Positions 16,956 through 25,420 of a stretch of 64,000 nucleotides of DNA are shown piece by piece. The stretch is from NCBI GenBank assembly GCA_958348245.1, contig CATVYJ010000003.1, positions 124,001 to 188,000 of the forward strand, written 5' to 3'. The notes below the pieces were generated by a model that saw only the letters and a program-made list of their open reading frames with translations, searched no databases and was not told the origin of the DNA. The DNA is from an uncultured Veillonellaceae bacterium (GTDB lineage: Bacteria > Bacillota > Negativicutes > Veillonellales > Dialisteraceae). The translations under genes were made by a program, and so were the position numbers. Numbering within the stretch: position 1 is the first letter of the stretch; each line of letters begins with the position of its first letter.

Positions 16956-17804
16956 TCAACCATTGTCTTCCGGAGCGATGTCGTCCCACGAAAGGGTGCG
17001 GGATTTCTGCCCCTCGAGCTGCACCTTGGCCGTACGGCGCTGCCCATTCACATAGACGATGACCCCGCTGCCGCTGTCCGTGACCACTTTCATGCCCACC
17101 CGCGGCGGCGTCTCACGGTGCTTTTTCTCCGCCGCGGTGAGCTTCGGACATTTCAGCTCGCCCGACGTATACAGCTCGTTTTCATAGCGCAGACAGCACA
17201 TGAGCCGTCCGCACGCGCCGGAAATCTTCGTCGGATTGAGCGAAAGGCCCTGGGTCTTCGCCATCTTGATGGACACGGGCGCGAAATCCCCGAGGAACGA
17301 CGCGCAGCAGAGCGGCCGTCCGCAGGGCCCGATGCCGGACACCTGCTTCGCTTCGTCGCGCACGCCCACCTGCCGGAGCTCGATGCGCGTATGAAACACC
17401 GATGCCAGATCCTTTACAAGTTCCCGGAAGTCCACGCGGTTTTCCGCGGTGAAAAAGAAAACGATCTTGCTCCGGTCGAAGGTATATTCCACGCGGAGGA
17501 GCTTCATGGGACACTTGAATTTCTCGATCTTCTTCAGGCACACGTCGAAAGCGTACTCTTCGCGCTTCCGGTTCCGCTCGAGCTGCAGCCGGTCCTTGTC
17601 GGTGGCGCGGCGGAGGACCGGTTTCAGCGCGCCGTCCTCCTCCTTCCGCTCCACCTCCCGGGGAAGCACCGCCACATAGCCGTATTCCATGCCCCGCGCG
17701 GTCTCCACGATGACCCCGTCGTCCAGATGGAGTTCGAGGCCGTTCGGAGCGAAATCATAAATCTTTCCGGCCCGTTTGAACCGGATTCCTGCTGCCACTT
17801 CCAT
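16956..17804 (-). CDS. ricT: PSP1-domain protein RicT (YaaT)
   Basis: A 282-residue PSP1 C-terminal domain protein. In Bacillus, YaaT/RicT works with RicA and RicF as an Fe-S-containing complex that affects RNase Y processing and sporulation/competence phosphorelays. The conserved cysteine groups GPCGRPLCCASFL (near residue 165) and SGACGRLMCCLRYE (near 205) are present and are likely cluster ligands. The gene begins 4 nt after the holB stop; the holB-ricT pair is widespread in Firmicutes. RBS AAAGG is 9 nt upstream. Confidence 0.88.
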   Translation of the reverse strand: MEVAAGIRFKRAGKIYDFAPNGLELHLDDGVIVETARGMEYGYVAVLPREVERKEEDGALKPVLRRATDKDRLQLERNRKREEYAFDVCLKKIEKFKCPMKLLRVEYTFDRSKIVFFFTAENRVDFRELVKDLASVFHTRIELRQVGVRDEAKQVSGIGPCGRPLCCASFLGDFAPVSIKMAKTQGLSLNPTKISGACGRLMCCLRYENELYTSGELKCPKLTAAEKKHRETPPRVGMKVVTDSGSGVIVYVNGQRRTAKVQLEGQKSRTLSWDDIAPEDNG

Positions 17805-17808
17805 ATGT

Positions 17809-18810
17809 TTATGCCTTTCGGATGCGAATGAGGGAAATCAGGATCATATCCCAGATAGTTTTTACAGAAATATACCGGCGGTTTGCCGACTCCGCCGCTT
17901 CAAGCGCGGCAAGGGCCGCTTCCGCCCGCCCGTCCGCCCACGCGGGAGCGATGCGCGCCTCCCGCGCCGCCATCTGCCGGCATCGGAGAAGATCCGCTCC
18001 GGGCGCTTCCGACAGCACCAGCAGATCCCTCCCGATGAGCATCACCCACCGGAGCATGCGCCGGAATTCTTTCCGGTCCTGCGCGGCGGCCGCCGTCCCT
18101 TCTGAAAAAGGAGCGGGGCTGTCCGTCATGCGCTCCCAGAACTGCATGGCCGTCTCCGGCTGGGGCGCGCCTTCCGCGCCGAACATTTCCCGCGTGAGTC
18201 CCGGATTGCCTTCCGAGAGGAAGAACGCCTCGTCGATTTCTTCCTCCGATTTAAAAGGAAACTCTGCGGGCTTCGCCGCGAGGAGCGCGTCGTAGTCGCT
18301 CCGGGACAGCGGAAAAAAAGGAAACCGCTCGCCCCGGGAAACGATGGTGGGGAGCAGCATGTCCAGATCATGCGTAATGAGGATGAAGTACACCTGCGCC
18401 GGCGGCTCTTCGAGCGTTTTCAGCATGACGTTCGCCACAGGGGGCATCATGGTCTGCGCCTCGTCGATGATGCATACGTGCGGCGTGCCGTCGAAAGAGG
18501 CCATCGCGTCGAGAAACAGGCGGAACTGATCGATCCGCAGCTCTGTTCCCACGGGCCGCAGGCACCACACCCGCTCTTCCGCCGCGGTGAGCACGGGCTC
18601 CTTTGCAAGCTGCGGGTCAGCCCACGCCGCCGCTTCCGCCGCCGCGTCCCGCCCGGTGAGCGCCCCGGCGAGATCGAGAGCCGCGGTGGTTTTGCCCAGC
18701 CCTTCATCGCCGTAGAAGATCATCGTGTGAGGCACGCGCCTCTCCGCGGCAAGACGCCCCAGTTCATCTTTCAGCCGCGCCTGCCCGTATACGTGGGGAA
18801 AGCAGTCCAC
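17809..18810 (-). CDS. holB: DNA polymerase III subunit delta prime
   Basis: A 333-residue clamp-loader subunit of the AAA+ family. The Walker A-like motif GDEGLGKTT lies near residues 34-42 and the Walker B-like IIDEAQ near 115; LLPTIVSRGERF takes the place of the usual SRC sensor motif, so the conserved Cys is Gly here. The zinc-binding cysteines often seen in delta prime are not recognisable. I choose the GTG at 18810 because GAGGAGGGG is 5 nt upstream. A tau/gamma paralogue is excluded by length and lack of the C-terminal tau domains. Confidence 0.8.
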   Translation of the reverse strand: MDCFPHVYGQARLKDELGRLAAERRVPHTMIFYGDEGLGKTTAALDLAGALTGRDAAAEAAAWADPQLAKEPVLTAAEERVWCLRPVGTELRIDQFRLFLDAMASFDGTPHVCIIDEAQTMMPPVANVMLKTLEEPPAQVYFILITHDLDMLLPTIVSRGERFPFFPLSRSDYDALLAAKPAEFPFKSEEEIDEAFFLSEGNPGLTREMFGAEGAPQPETAMQFWERMTDSPAPFSEGTAAAAQDRKEFRRMLRWVMLIGRDLLVLSEAPGADLLRCRQMAAREARIAPAWADGRAEAALAALEAAESANRRYISVKTIWDMILISLIRIRKA

Positions 18811-18858
18811 ACGCGCCCCTCCTCTCCGATGCCGCGGCCAAAGCCGCATATCATATAT

Positions 18859-18887
18859 ATTGTAACATGCCGCGCCGCAGAATGACA
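18859..18887 (-). promoter_or_regulatory. holB promoter
   Basis: On the minus strand TGTCAT (18887-18882) and TACAAT (18864-18859) are 17 nt apart. Confidence 0.55.
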
Positions 18888-18918
18888 GACGCCCGCCGGC
18901 CGCCTCCGGCTGCGCAGC

Positions 18919-18940
18919 AAAAAAGCGGGCTGCGCCCGCT
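18919..18940 (-). terminator. Terminator of the XRE-cupin gene
   Basis: AGCGGG pairs with CCCGCT around a 5-nt loop, and six T follow on the minus strand. Confidence 0.8.
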
Positions 18941-18945
18941 CCCTT

Positions 18946-19500
18946 CTACCGTCCGTAATAATTGACGACGATAAACCGGCTGATCTCTCTCTCCGGATTT
19001 CTATACGTGTGAACGACGGAAGCCGGAGAAAGCAGCAGCGCATCCCCTTCCTGCAATTCATACGTTTCCGTCTCGGTTTCCAGTGTCAGCTTCCCGCGCA
19101 TCACATAGATATACTCCTGCGACTTCCGCGAATGCCCCACCGTGGTATGCGCTGTCTCCGGGTCCAGTTCGACGGAAAAGAATTCAAAACCCCGGGACGG
19201 CGTACAGGGAAAATAACAGGCGATGCGGTACCGTCCTTCCTCTCCGCCCTGCACCGCCGGCTCCCCCTTTCGGACCACCGCATTTCCGTTTTCCATGCCT
19301 TCCATCAGCCGCGTATAAGGCACATGCAGCCCGTTTGCGATTTTCCAGAGCGTATTGACCGTGGGATTGCTCTCCCCTTTTTCCATATCGGACAGCACGG
19401 CTTTGCTGATGCCGGAGAGACGCGACAATTCCCCCTGCGTCAGTCCCCGTTCGATACGCAGTTCTTTCAGATTCTTTGCAATGAGGCTTCCCAGATTCAT
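18946..19500 (-). CDS. XRE-family regulator with C-terminal cupin
   Basis: A 184-residue transcriptional regulator. An N-terminal Cro/CI helix-turn-helix spans about residues 8-60 (LTQGELSRLSGISKAVLSDM) and a cupin_2 beta-barrel about 90-180 (GHSRKSQEYIYVMRGKLTLE, then LQEGDALLLSPASVVHTYRN). Such proteins often sense small metabolites such as amino acids or polyamines through the cupin. The start at 19500 is preferred because AGGA lies about 9 nt upstream; the ATG three codons earlier abuts the RBS. It is divergent from an HD-domain gene whose promoter lies directly upstream, suggesting cross- or autoregulation. Confidence 0.85.
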   Translation of the reverse strand: MNLGSLIAKNLKELRIERGLTQGELSRLSGISKAVLSDMEKGESNPTVNTLWKIANGLHVPYTRLMEGMENGNAVVRKGEPAVQGGEEGRYRIACYFPCTPSRGFEFFSVELDPETAHTTVGHSRKSQEYIYVMRGKLTLETETETYELQEGDALLLSPASVVHTYRNPEREISRFIVVNYYGR

Positions 19501-19518
19501 ATTCACCATTCCTGACGC

Positions 19519-19547
19519 TTGACAGATATAACGAACAAATTTATACT
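19519..19547 (+). promoter_or_regulatory. Near-consensus promoter for the HD-domain gene
   Basis: TTGACA (19519-19524) and TATACT (19542-19547) are 17 nt apart. A second perfect -10, TATAAT (19589-19594), follows with a weak -35. The -35 starts 19 nt from the divergent regulator's start codon. Confidence 0.7.
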
Positions 19548-19673
19548 ACAGAAAACGCACGCATTCGTTTTTCCGAACTTATTTCGCATATAATGATTTC
19601 GTCTTTTCTGTGTGTATTATAAGGAACGCCGGAAAAGAAATGCAAGCGGAAAGATACAAGGAGGGCATCGACA

Positions 19674-20249
19674 ATGTTTCAGAAATTATCACGCGGCGAC
19701 GCATGGAAACTGCTCACGGAATATACAGACACCGCCTCTCTGCGCTGTCATGCGCTGACCGTAGAAGCCGTGATGCGTCATTTTGCACGCATCCGCGGAG
19801 AGGATGAAGAGGTCTGGGGCGCGGCCGGTCTGCTCCACGATCTGGACTGGGAAAAATTCCCGAAAGAGCACTGCCGGAAAGCCGCGGAAATCATGCGAGG
19901 CCGGGGCATCGACGAAGTCTACATCCGCGCCATGCAGGCCCACGCTTACGGCCTCTGCACGGACGTGAAGCCGGAGAGCGCCATGGAGAAGACGCTGTTC
20001 ACGGTCGACGAACTCACCGGGCTGATTCACGCCCTCTGCCTGATGCGCCCTTCAAAGAGCGTGCTGGATCTGGAGGTAAAGTCCGTAAAGAAAAAATTCA
20101 AAGACAAATCCTTCGCCGCCGGCGTGAACCGGACGCTCATCAAAGAAGGCTGCGACATGCTCGGCATGCCGCTGGACGACGTCATCCGGGAAACCATCGA
20201 GGGTATGAAGGAAGCGGCGGACGCCATCGGCCTCCGGGGCCGTCTCTGA
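19674..20249 (+). CDS. HD-domain phosphohydrolase-like protein
   Basis: A 191-residue protein with an HD-superfamily core: H26, then GLLHDLDW with H55-D56, and a histidine in MQAHAYG for the later metal position. These proteins hydrolyse phosphate esters of nucleotides or second messengers, but the substrate of this small branch is unknown. RBS AAGGAGG lies upstream. It is a single gene between a strong promoter and a strong terminator, divergent from an XRE-cupin regulator that may control it. Confidence 0.8.
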   Translation: MFQKLSRGDAWKLLTEYTDTASLRCHALTVEAVMRHFARIRGEDEEVWGAAGLLHDLDWEKFPKEHCRKAAEIMRGRGIDEVYIRAMQAHAYGLCTDVKPESAMEKTLFTVDELTGLIHALCLMRPSKSVLDLEVKSVKKKFKDKSFAAGVNRTLIKEGCDMLGMPLDDVIRETIEGMKEAADAIGLRGRL

Positions 20250-20263
20250 ACCCATCGAAACGC

Positions 20264-20300
20264 AAAAAGGAAGCACCCGTAGATCCTGTGCTTCCTTTTT
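20264..20300. terminator. Bidirectional terminator
   Basis: AAAAAGGAAGCAC pairs perfectly with GTGCTTCCTTTTT between convergent genes. Confidence 0.9.
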
Positions 20301-20311
20301 GTCTGTCCTGT

Positions 20312-21445
20312 TTATTTCAGCAGCGGCTCGATGTCCGTCACGCGCTCCACACAGGGGACGCCCGCCGCGGCGAACATGGCGGCGGCGCGCTTCCCTTCGA
20401 GGCCGGTGAGAACGCCGATGCAGCGCGCGCCCGCCGCCCCGGCGCCGAGGACATCCGAGTACGAATCGCCAATCACATAGACCGCGTCGTCCGGCCCGGC
20501 TTTGGCCTCACCCCGGGCATAGGCTTCGTAGTTTTCCCGCTTCCGCCCGTACATGGCGCATTCGCAGAGAAAGGGATGGGGCTTGTCCAGATGGGCCGTC
20601 CCGGTCTGCCGCTCCGCTTCGAACGCGTCGGTCGCCGTGGCAAGATACAGCGAGTCGAACAGGCCGTACCAGCCGAGCGCGCGGAACGGCACGGCCATCT
20701 CGCTGCGGGAACGGCCCGTAGCGACGGCGATCTCCCAGCCTTTGTCCTTGAGCCTCCGGAAGAGCGCCCCGATGGCCGCCGCAGGCGCAAGCGGGATTTC
20801 CTCCCGGAGAAACCCCCGTTTGCCTCCCGCCCGGGGCAGCCGGTGATGGCGCTCGATAAAGAGGTCGTCTCCGAGATACCACGCCTGAAACGCTTCGGCA
20901 TGCATGCGCCACAGGTCCGACTGAAGCGCCGCCCAGTCCGGCGTGCCGCCGAAGGTCTCCGCCATGGCGCGCCCAAGGACGTCAAATACGTCCGCACCGC
21001 GCGTCCCTTCCGGCACCGTCTGCTCCCACCGGTCGAGGATTGCAGCGGCCTTCGGAACGGGCAGGCCCATCACGGAAAGGCCGGCCTCGTGGAAATCCTC
21101 TTCCCGGTGAAAGGACAGCGCCAGCCTCTCTCCGCCGGTGCGCCGCCGATATTCCCCGCCCATCAGCCAGAAACAGGTGATGAGCCAGGCATGCACCATA
21201 TCCCAGTTGGAATTGATGCCCCGGCCCTTGAGCCATGCGAGGAGCGCGTCCCCGCCCCACACTTCATTCCGGATCGCCGCGATCTGCCCGTCCGTCACGT
21301 CCGCCGCACGGAAATCATCCCGCTCCGACGGCAGTCCCATGTACGGCCGGCCGTAGAGGATTTCCCACACGGTGAGCGCCGACACATCGTAATAGCGCTC
21401 TTCGCTCAGGAGCACTCCGTCCACATCAAAGATGACTTTCTTCAT
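20312..21445 (-). CDS. HAD-superfamily hydrolase with large cap
   Basis: A 377-residue HAD phosphatase. Motif I is FDVDGV (nucleophile D7, acid/base D9), motif II is the threonine in VATGRS, and motif IV is VIGDSYSDVLGA. About 190 residues rich in Trp and acidic residues sit between motifs I and II, a far larger cap than in phosphoglycolate phosphatase. The substrate is unknown. GGAG lies 6 nt before the start. It follows the CDF transporter on the same strand with a terminator between. It is one possible source of the histidinol-phosphate phosphatase missing from the his operon, but nothing in the sequence proves it. Confidence 0.78.
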   Translation of the reverse strand: MKKVIFDVDGVLLSEERYYDVSALTVWEILYGRPYMGLPSERDDFRAADVTDGQIAAIRNEVWGGDALLAWLKGRGINSNWDMVHAWLITCFWLMGGEYRRRTGGERLALSFHREEDFHEAGLSVMGLPVPKAAAILDRWEQTVPEGTRGADVFDVLGRAMAETFGGTPDWAALQSDLWRMHAEAFQAWYLGDDLFIERHHRLPRAGGKRGFLREEIPLAPAAAIGALFRRLKDKGWEIAVATGRSRSEMAVPFRALGWYGLFDSLYLATATDAFEAERQTGTAHLDKPHPFLCECAMYGRKRENYEAYARGEAKAGPDDAVYVIGDSYSDVLGAGAAGARCIGVLTGLEGKRAAAMFAAAGVPCVERVTDIEPLLK

Positions 21446-21486
21446 AGCTTTCTCCCCGTCTTTTTTTCTCATTGTATCATACGCGC

Positions 21487-21510
21487 GAAAAAAACAGGCG
21501 CCTCCGCGCC
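21487..21510 (-). terminator. Terminator of the CDF gene
   Basis: GGCGC (21497-21501) pairs with GCGCC (21506-21510); seven T follow on the minus strand. Confidence 0.7.
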
Positions 21511-21516
21511 CGTCTC

Positions 21517-22452
21517 TTACGCGTCGAGCAGATAGTCCCGCGCCATCCACCGCCGGTCGCCGGTGAAATTGATGGTGAGCCACATCTCCCGCAGCGGGTA
21601 GCCGATGGCGGCGGCGATATCCCCGCGCAGCGCGTCGAGCTCCGCCGCGGTTTTCGCCGGCTCGTCCCGCCGGAATAAAATATCGATCTCGATGATCTTC
21701 GTACGGCCGTACTGCTGCACGCTGGACACATAATCCGCAAAGCCGTGCCGCTCCATGGCCTCGTCCATAGCCCGCTGCACCCGCTCATGCACGTCCGCCG
21801 GAGCCGCCCCGATGAGCTGCATGAACGACGGCCGGAGGATGGACAGCGCCGGAGCGATCATGTGAAGCGCCAGCGCCAGCATGATAAGCGGGTCTGCATA
21901 GCGGCTCCACGCGCCCATCCCCGCCTCGTTCAGCGCCCACGCCGCGGCAAATGACAGGAGAAGCCCCCCGGCGAGCATCGTGTCCACATACCAGCTCACA
22001 TTGCCGAAACGGACCAGATTGGACCGGAGCGTGCGGTTTTCCCGTTTCAGATACAGGTAGAAAGACGACGAAACGGCGGCGAAAAACAGCCCGAAATATA
22101 CGGCCAGGCCAAAATCCATGTCGCGCCCGCCGCTCATGAGGCCGGAGAGCCCCGCTGCGGCAGCCACGGCCACCACGATGAGCGTAAACGCGCCTTCCGT
22201 CACGAGCACGAGCGGCTCCATCTGCCAGTAGCCGAACTGAAAGCGCACGCTCGTCTCCCGCTCGATGAGCCGGGACGTCCCCAGCATGAGCAGCTTGATG
22301 ACGACGGCGATGGCGGAAAACAGGCCGTCCGTCAGAATCGCCCGGGAGCCGCTCAAAAGTCCCATGGAAATCCCCGCCGCAGCCACAATCGCCATGACCA
22401 ATGCCGAAAAAAGAAGGAGCCGCTGCTCCCTTCTCTGAAATTCCGTATGCAT
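21517..22452 (-). CDS. Cation diffusion facilitator family transporter
   Basis: A 310-residue CDF-family protein: six predicted membrane helices in the first ~210 residues and a cytoplasmic C-terminal domain ending in a ferredoxin-like fold (KIIEIDILFRRDEP). CDF proteins export divalent metals by proton antiport. An oddity is the membrane metal site: TM2 reads TDGLFS (Asp followed at +4 by Ser) and TM5 reads SWYVD (Ser where His or Asp is usual, then Asp), so the canonical D/D-H/D quartet is not intact. Metal specificity is therefore uncertain. RBS AAGGAGG is 5 nt upstream. The promoter carries a long dyad. Confidence 0.82.
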   Translation of the reverse strand: MHTEFQRREQRLLLFSALVMAIVAAAGISMGLLSGSRAILTDGLFSAIAVVIKLLMLGTSRLIERETSVRFQFGYWQMEPLVLVTEGAFTLIVVAVAAAAGLSGLMSGGRDMDFGLAVYFGLFFAAVSSSFYLYLKRENRTLRSNLVRFGNVSWYVDTMLAGGLLLSFAAAWALNEAGMGAWSRYADPLIMLALALHMIAPALSILRPSFMQLIGAAPADVHERVQRAMDEAMERHGFADYVSSVQQYGRTKIIEIDILFRRDEPAKTAAELDALRGDIAAAIGYPLREMWLTINFTGDRRWMARDYLLDA

Positions 22453-22542
22453 GGAAGCCTCCTTATCTGCAAACAATGGATAAAATGATTCGCTGTTCCA
22501 CAGATTTGATGGCTCCTTCTCCCTTCTTCCGACTCGCAAATA

Positions 22543-22594
22543 GCATATCTTGTATATCCGTATGTATTATACCAGATATGCCATTCCCATGCAA
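22543..22594 (-). promoter_or_regulatory. CDF promoter with 39-bp hyphenated dyad operator
   Basis: On the minus strand TTGCAT (22594-22589) and TATAAT (22571-22566) are 17 nt apart. A dyad at 22543-22581 has 14-nt arms, GCATATCTTGTATA and TATACCAGATATGC, with one mismatch and an 11-nt centre. It covers the -10 and the probable transcription start, so a bound repressor would block initiation. Confidence 0.7.
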
Positions 22595-22635
22595 ATGGCC
22601 GCCTCCGGGGGACCTGCCCCCAGCCGCTCCGCCCG

Positions 22636-23313
22636 TCAGAAGATTTTATCCTGATGCCCTTCGTCTTTTTTATTGCCTTTTTTCTCATCCCGCGCTTCCA
22701 TCTCGGCGAGAATGTCCGTCAGGGACACGCCTGCATTTTCCCACAGGACGAAGAGATGGTACAGCAGGTCGCAGGACTCGCTCACGATTTCCGCCCTGTC
22801 TTCGTGCTGATCGGCGATGATGACCTCGGCCGCCTCTTCGCCGATTTTTTTGTCGATTTTATTTTTCCCTTCCTGCTGGAGGTAATTCGTGTAGGACTTA
22901 TTCTGCGGATGCGCCCGGCGGTCCCGGATCTCCTCATAGAGGTCCCAGAGAATGCGGAGGCTCCCCGGCCCCTTCCGGTTTTCCCATTCCGCAAGCGTCC
23001 GGAAAAAGCACGACCGGCTTCCCGTGTGGCATGCGGGCCCCTCCGGCACGACTTCCACCACGAGGGTGTCCGCGTCGCAGTCCACGTAGATGCGGCGCAC
23101 ATGCTGGAAATGGCCCGACTCTTCCCCCTTGTGCCACAGCGTCTGCCGGGACCGGCTCCAGAACCAGGTCTCTCCCGTCGCAACCGTCCTGGCAAGCGAC
23201 GCCTCGTTCATATACGCCACCATGAGCACTTCGCCCGTGCGCGCGTCCTGCACGACCGCGGGCACGAGGCCGCGCGCGTCAAATGCGATCTCTCTGCTGC
23301 TGACTGCTTCCAT
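22636..23313 (-). CDS. hisIE: Bifunctional PR-AMP cyclohydrolase / PR-ATP pyrophosphatase
   Basis: A 225-residue fusion catalysing steps 2 and 3 of histidine synthesis. The HisI part (about residues 1-115) has VAYMNEASL, GETWFWSRSR, the metal-binding DCDAD and a cysteine-containing GPACHTGSRSCFF. The HisE part (about 120-210) has the MazG-like KKIGEEAAEVIIA and ESCDLLYHLFVL. The lysine-rich C-terminal tail is unremarkable. It is the last gene of the operon, 12 nt after hisF, with a strong RBS AAGGAG. A GGGGG/CCCCC hairpin lies about 15-30 nt past the stop but lacks a T run. Confidence 0.95.
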   Translation of the reverse strand: MEAVSSREIAFDARGLVPAVVQDARTGEVLMVAYMNEASLARTVATGETWFWSRSRQTLWHKGEESGHFQHVRRIYVDCDADTLVVEVVPEGPACHTGSRSCFFRTLAEWENRKGPGSLRILWDLYEEIRDRRAHPQNKSYTNYLQQEGKNKIDKKIGEEAAEVIIADQHEDRAEIVSESCDLLYHLFVLWENAGVSLTDILAEMEARDEKKGNKKDEGHQDKIF

Positions 23314-23325
23314 ATGTATCTCCTT

Positions 23326-24081
23326 TCAGCGCCGCACGGGCACGCCGCCCGCCGCCAGATAGTCTTTCAGCTCCCCGATGGAAATCGTCCCGTAGTGGAA
23401 AACCGACGCCGCGAGCGCCGCGTCCGCCCCCGCGCGGAACACGTCGAGGAAATCTTCCTTTTTTCCCGCGCCGCCCGACGCGATGACCGGAATGGAGAGC
23501 GTCTCCGCAAGGCGGCGGTTCAGCGCGAGGTCGTAGCCATCCTTTTCTCCGTCCGCGTCCATGGAGTTCATGCAGATCTCCCCCGCGCCGAGCGCCTCGC
23601 CCCGCTTTGCCCATTCCACCGCGTCGAGGCCCGTATTCTTCCGGCCCCCTTCGACATACACGTCCCAGCCGCCGCTGCCGTTCCGTTTCGCGTCGATAGA
23701 GAGCACCACGCACTGGCTGCCGAAGCGCTCCGCCGCCTCGCGGATGAGCGCGGGCCGCGCCACCGCCGCGGAATTGACGGACACTTTGTCCGCGCCGGCG
23801 AGAAGCATTTCCCGGAAATCACCGGCGCTCCGGATGCCGCCCCCCACGGTGAAGGGGATGGTGAGCTCCGCCGCGACGGCCCGCACTACGTCCGCAAAGA
23901 GCGCGCGGTGCTCGTGCGTGGCCGTGATGTCGTAAAATACCAGTTCGTCCGCGCCGCTGTCGGAGTACCATTTTCCGAGCTTCACCGGGTCGTCCACATC
24001 GCGCAGATTCTGAAACTGCTGTCCTTTCACCACCCGCCCGTGATGGACGTCCAGGCAGGGGATGATCCGTTTTGCAAGCAT
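23326..24081 (-). CDS. hisF: Imidazole glycerol phosphate synthase, cyclase subunit
   Basis: A 251-residue (beta-alpha)8 barrel that uses ammonia from HisH to form IGP and AICAR. The catalytic aspartates lie in CLDVHHGRVVKG (near residue 11) and SIDAKRNG (near 130). The two phosphate sites, GGGIRS and ASGGAG, are present. The start is the ATG overlapping the hisA stop by one base (TAATG), with AGGAGG upstream, giving translational coupling. Confidence 0.96.
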   Translation of the reverse strand: MLAKRIIPCLDVHHGRVVKGQQFQNLRDVDDPVKLGKWYSDSGADELVFYDITATHEHRALFADVVRAVAAELTIPFTVGGGIRSAGDFREMLLAGADKVSVNSAAVARPALIREAAERFGSQCVVLSIDAKRNGSGGWDVYVEGGRKNTGLDAVEWAKRGEALGAGEICMNSMDADGEKDGYDLALNRRLAETLSIPVIASGGAGKKEDFLDVFRAGADAALAASVFHYGTISIGELKDYLAAGGVPVRR

Positions 24082-24800
24082 TATGCCTCCTGTATTCTGC
24101 AAATGTCTTCCATGGTGATTTTCTTTTCGTAGAGCGCCTTGCCGCAGATCGCGCCGTACAGGCCCATGGAGGAAAGCCGCCGCAGGTCTTCCGGAGAGGC
24201 CATGCCGCCCGAAGCGATGAGGGAGATTCCGGGGACGGCGTTCAGTTTCTCCAGCATGGCGAAATTCGGCCCGGTGAGCATGCCGTCCCGGGAAATGTCC
24301 GTGTAGATGATGACGGACACGCCCGATTTCACAAGCGCCCTGGCAAAAGGAAGGACTTCCTTCGTACTGCTGTCCGTCCAGCCGTGGGATGCGGCGAGAT
24401 TCCCCTTCGCGTCGATGGACACGGCCACCCGGTCCGCGCCGTACTTCGCGGCCATCTCCGCCGCCCAGTCCGGACGTTCCACGGCGGCGGAGCCGAGGAT
24501 GACCCGGCGGACGCCGAGGTCAAAATTGGCCCGGATATCCGCCTCCGTGCGGATGCCTCCCCCCAGTTCCACGGGGATGGCCGCAGCGCGGCAGACGGCC
24601 TCCACCGCGGCGCGGTTCACGGCGCTCCCCGCAAAGGCTCCGTCCAGATCCACCACGTGGAGATACCGCGCACCTTCCATTTCCCATTTGAGCGCCATCG
24701 TGGCGGGACTGGCGCTGTACACGGTGGCCTCCGACGCCTCGCCCTGGCGGAGGCGCACGCACTGCCCGTTTTGAATATCAATGGCCGGAAAGATAATCAT
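24081..24800 (-). CDS. hisA: ProFAR isomerase
   Basis: A 239-residue (beta-alpha)8 barrel isomerase converting ProFAR to PRFAR. Catalytic D8 is in FPAIDIQNGQCVRL, and the second Asp in YTDISRDGMLTGPN near residue 170. The phosphate motifs GGGIRT and ASGGM are visible. The start at 24800 is supported by AAGGAG 7 nt upstream and a 4-nt ATGA overlap with hisH. VSIDAKGN matches HisA rather than a HisF duplicate. Confidence 0.96.
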   Translation of the reverse strand: MIIFPAIDIQNGQCVRLRQGEASEATVYSASPATMALKWEMEGARYLHVVDLDGAFAGSAVNRAAVEAVCRAAAIPVELGGGIRTEADIRANFDLGVRRVILGSAAVERPDWAAEMAAKYGADRVAVSIDAKGNLAASHGWTDSSTKEVLPFARALVKSGVSVIIYTDISRDGMLTGPNFAMLEKLNAVPGISLIASGGMASPEDLRRLSSMGLYGAICGKALYEKKITMEDICRIQEA

Positions 24801-25420
24801 GACAATTCTCCTTTGAACCAGTCGGCAAGATTCGCCCACAGCTGCGCCCCCACCGCGCCGGATTTTTCCGGATGAAACTGGAGGCCCAGCACATGCCCCG
24901 CGCCGATGACCGCAGGGACGGATACGCCGTAGTCCGCGCAGGCGATCACGTCCGGCGCGTCCGTCGGCGTTTTGTAATATGAATGAACAAAGTACACATA
25001 GGGATGCGCGGGCAGGCCCCGGGCCAGCCAGTGCTTCCGGCGGAAAACGAGCTCGTTCCAGCCCATGTGAGGCACTTTCAGCGGCCCTTCGGGGAAGCGC
25101 ACCACCGCGCCGGGGATGAGCCCCAGCCCCTCCACATGGCCGCCCTCTTCGGAATAATCGCAGAAAGCCTGCATGCCGAGGCAGATGCCGAGAAGTTTCT
25201 TTCCGGCCACCGCTTCTTCCCGCAGAAGATCCGTCAGCCCGAAGGCGTTCAGATGGTCCATGGCGTCTTTCATGGCCCCCACGCCGGGCAGAATGAGCCC
25301 GTCCGCGCGGCGGATCTCCTCCGCCTCCCGCGTGACCATGCAGTCGAGGCCCGCCCGCTGCGCCGCGCGGTACACGTTCGCCAGATTTCCCGCTTCGTAA
25401 TCAATGATGGCGATCTTCAT
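24797..25420 (-). CDS. hisH: Imidazole glycerol phosphate synthase, glutaminase subunit
   Basis: A 207-residue class I glutamine amidotransferase supplying ammonia to HisF. The nucleophile Cys is in GICLGMQAF near residue 79, and the His/Glu pair is in LQFHPEKSG near residue 185. The oxyanion motif PGVGAM is near 46. It overlaps hisB upstream and hisA downstream by ATGA junctions. Confidence 0.96.
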   Translation of the reverse strand: MKIAIIDYEAGNLANVYRAAQRAGLDCMVTREAEEIRRADGLILPGVGAMKDAMDHLNAFGLTDLLREEAVAGKKLLGICLGMQAFCDYSEEGGHVEGLGLIPGAVVRFPEGPLKVPHMGWNELVFRRKHWLARGLPAHPYVYFVHSYYKTPTDAPDVIACADYGVSVPAVIGAGHVLGLQFHPEKSGAVGAQLWANLADWFKGELS

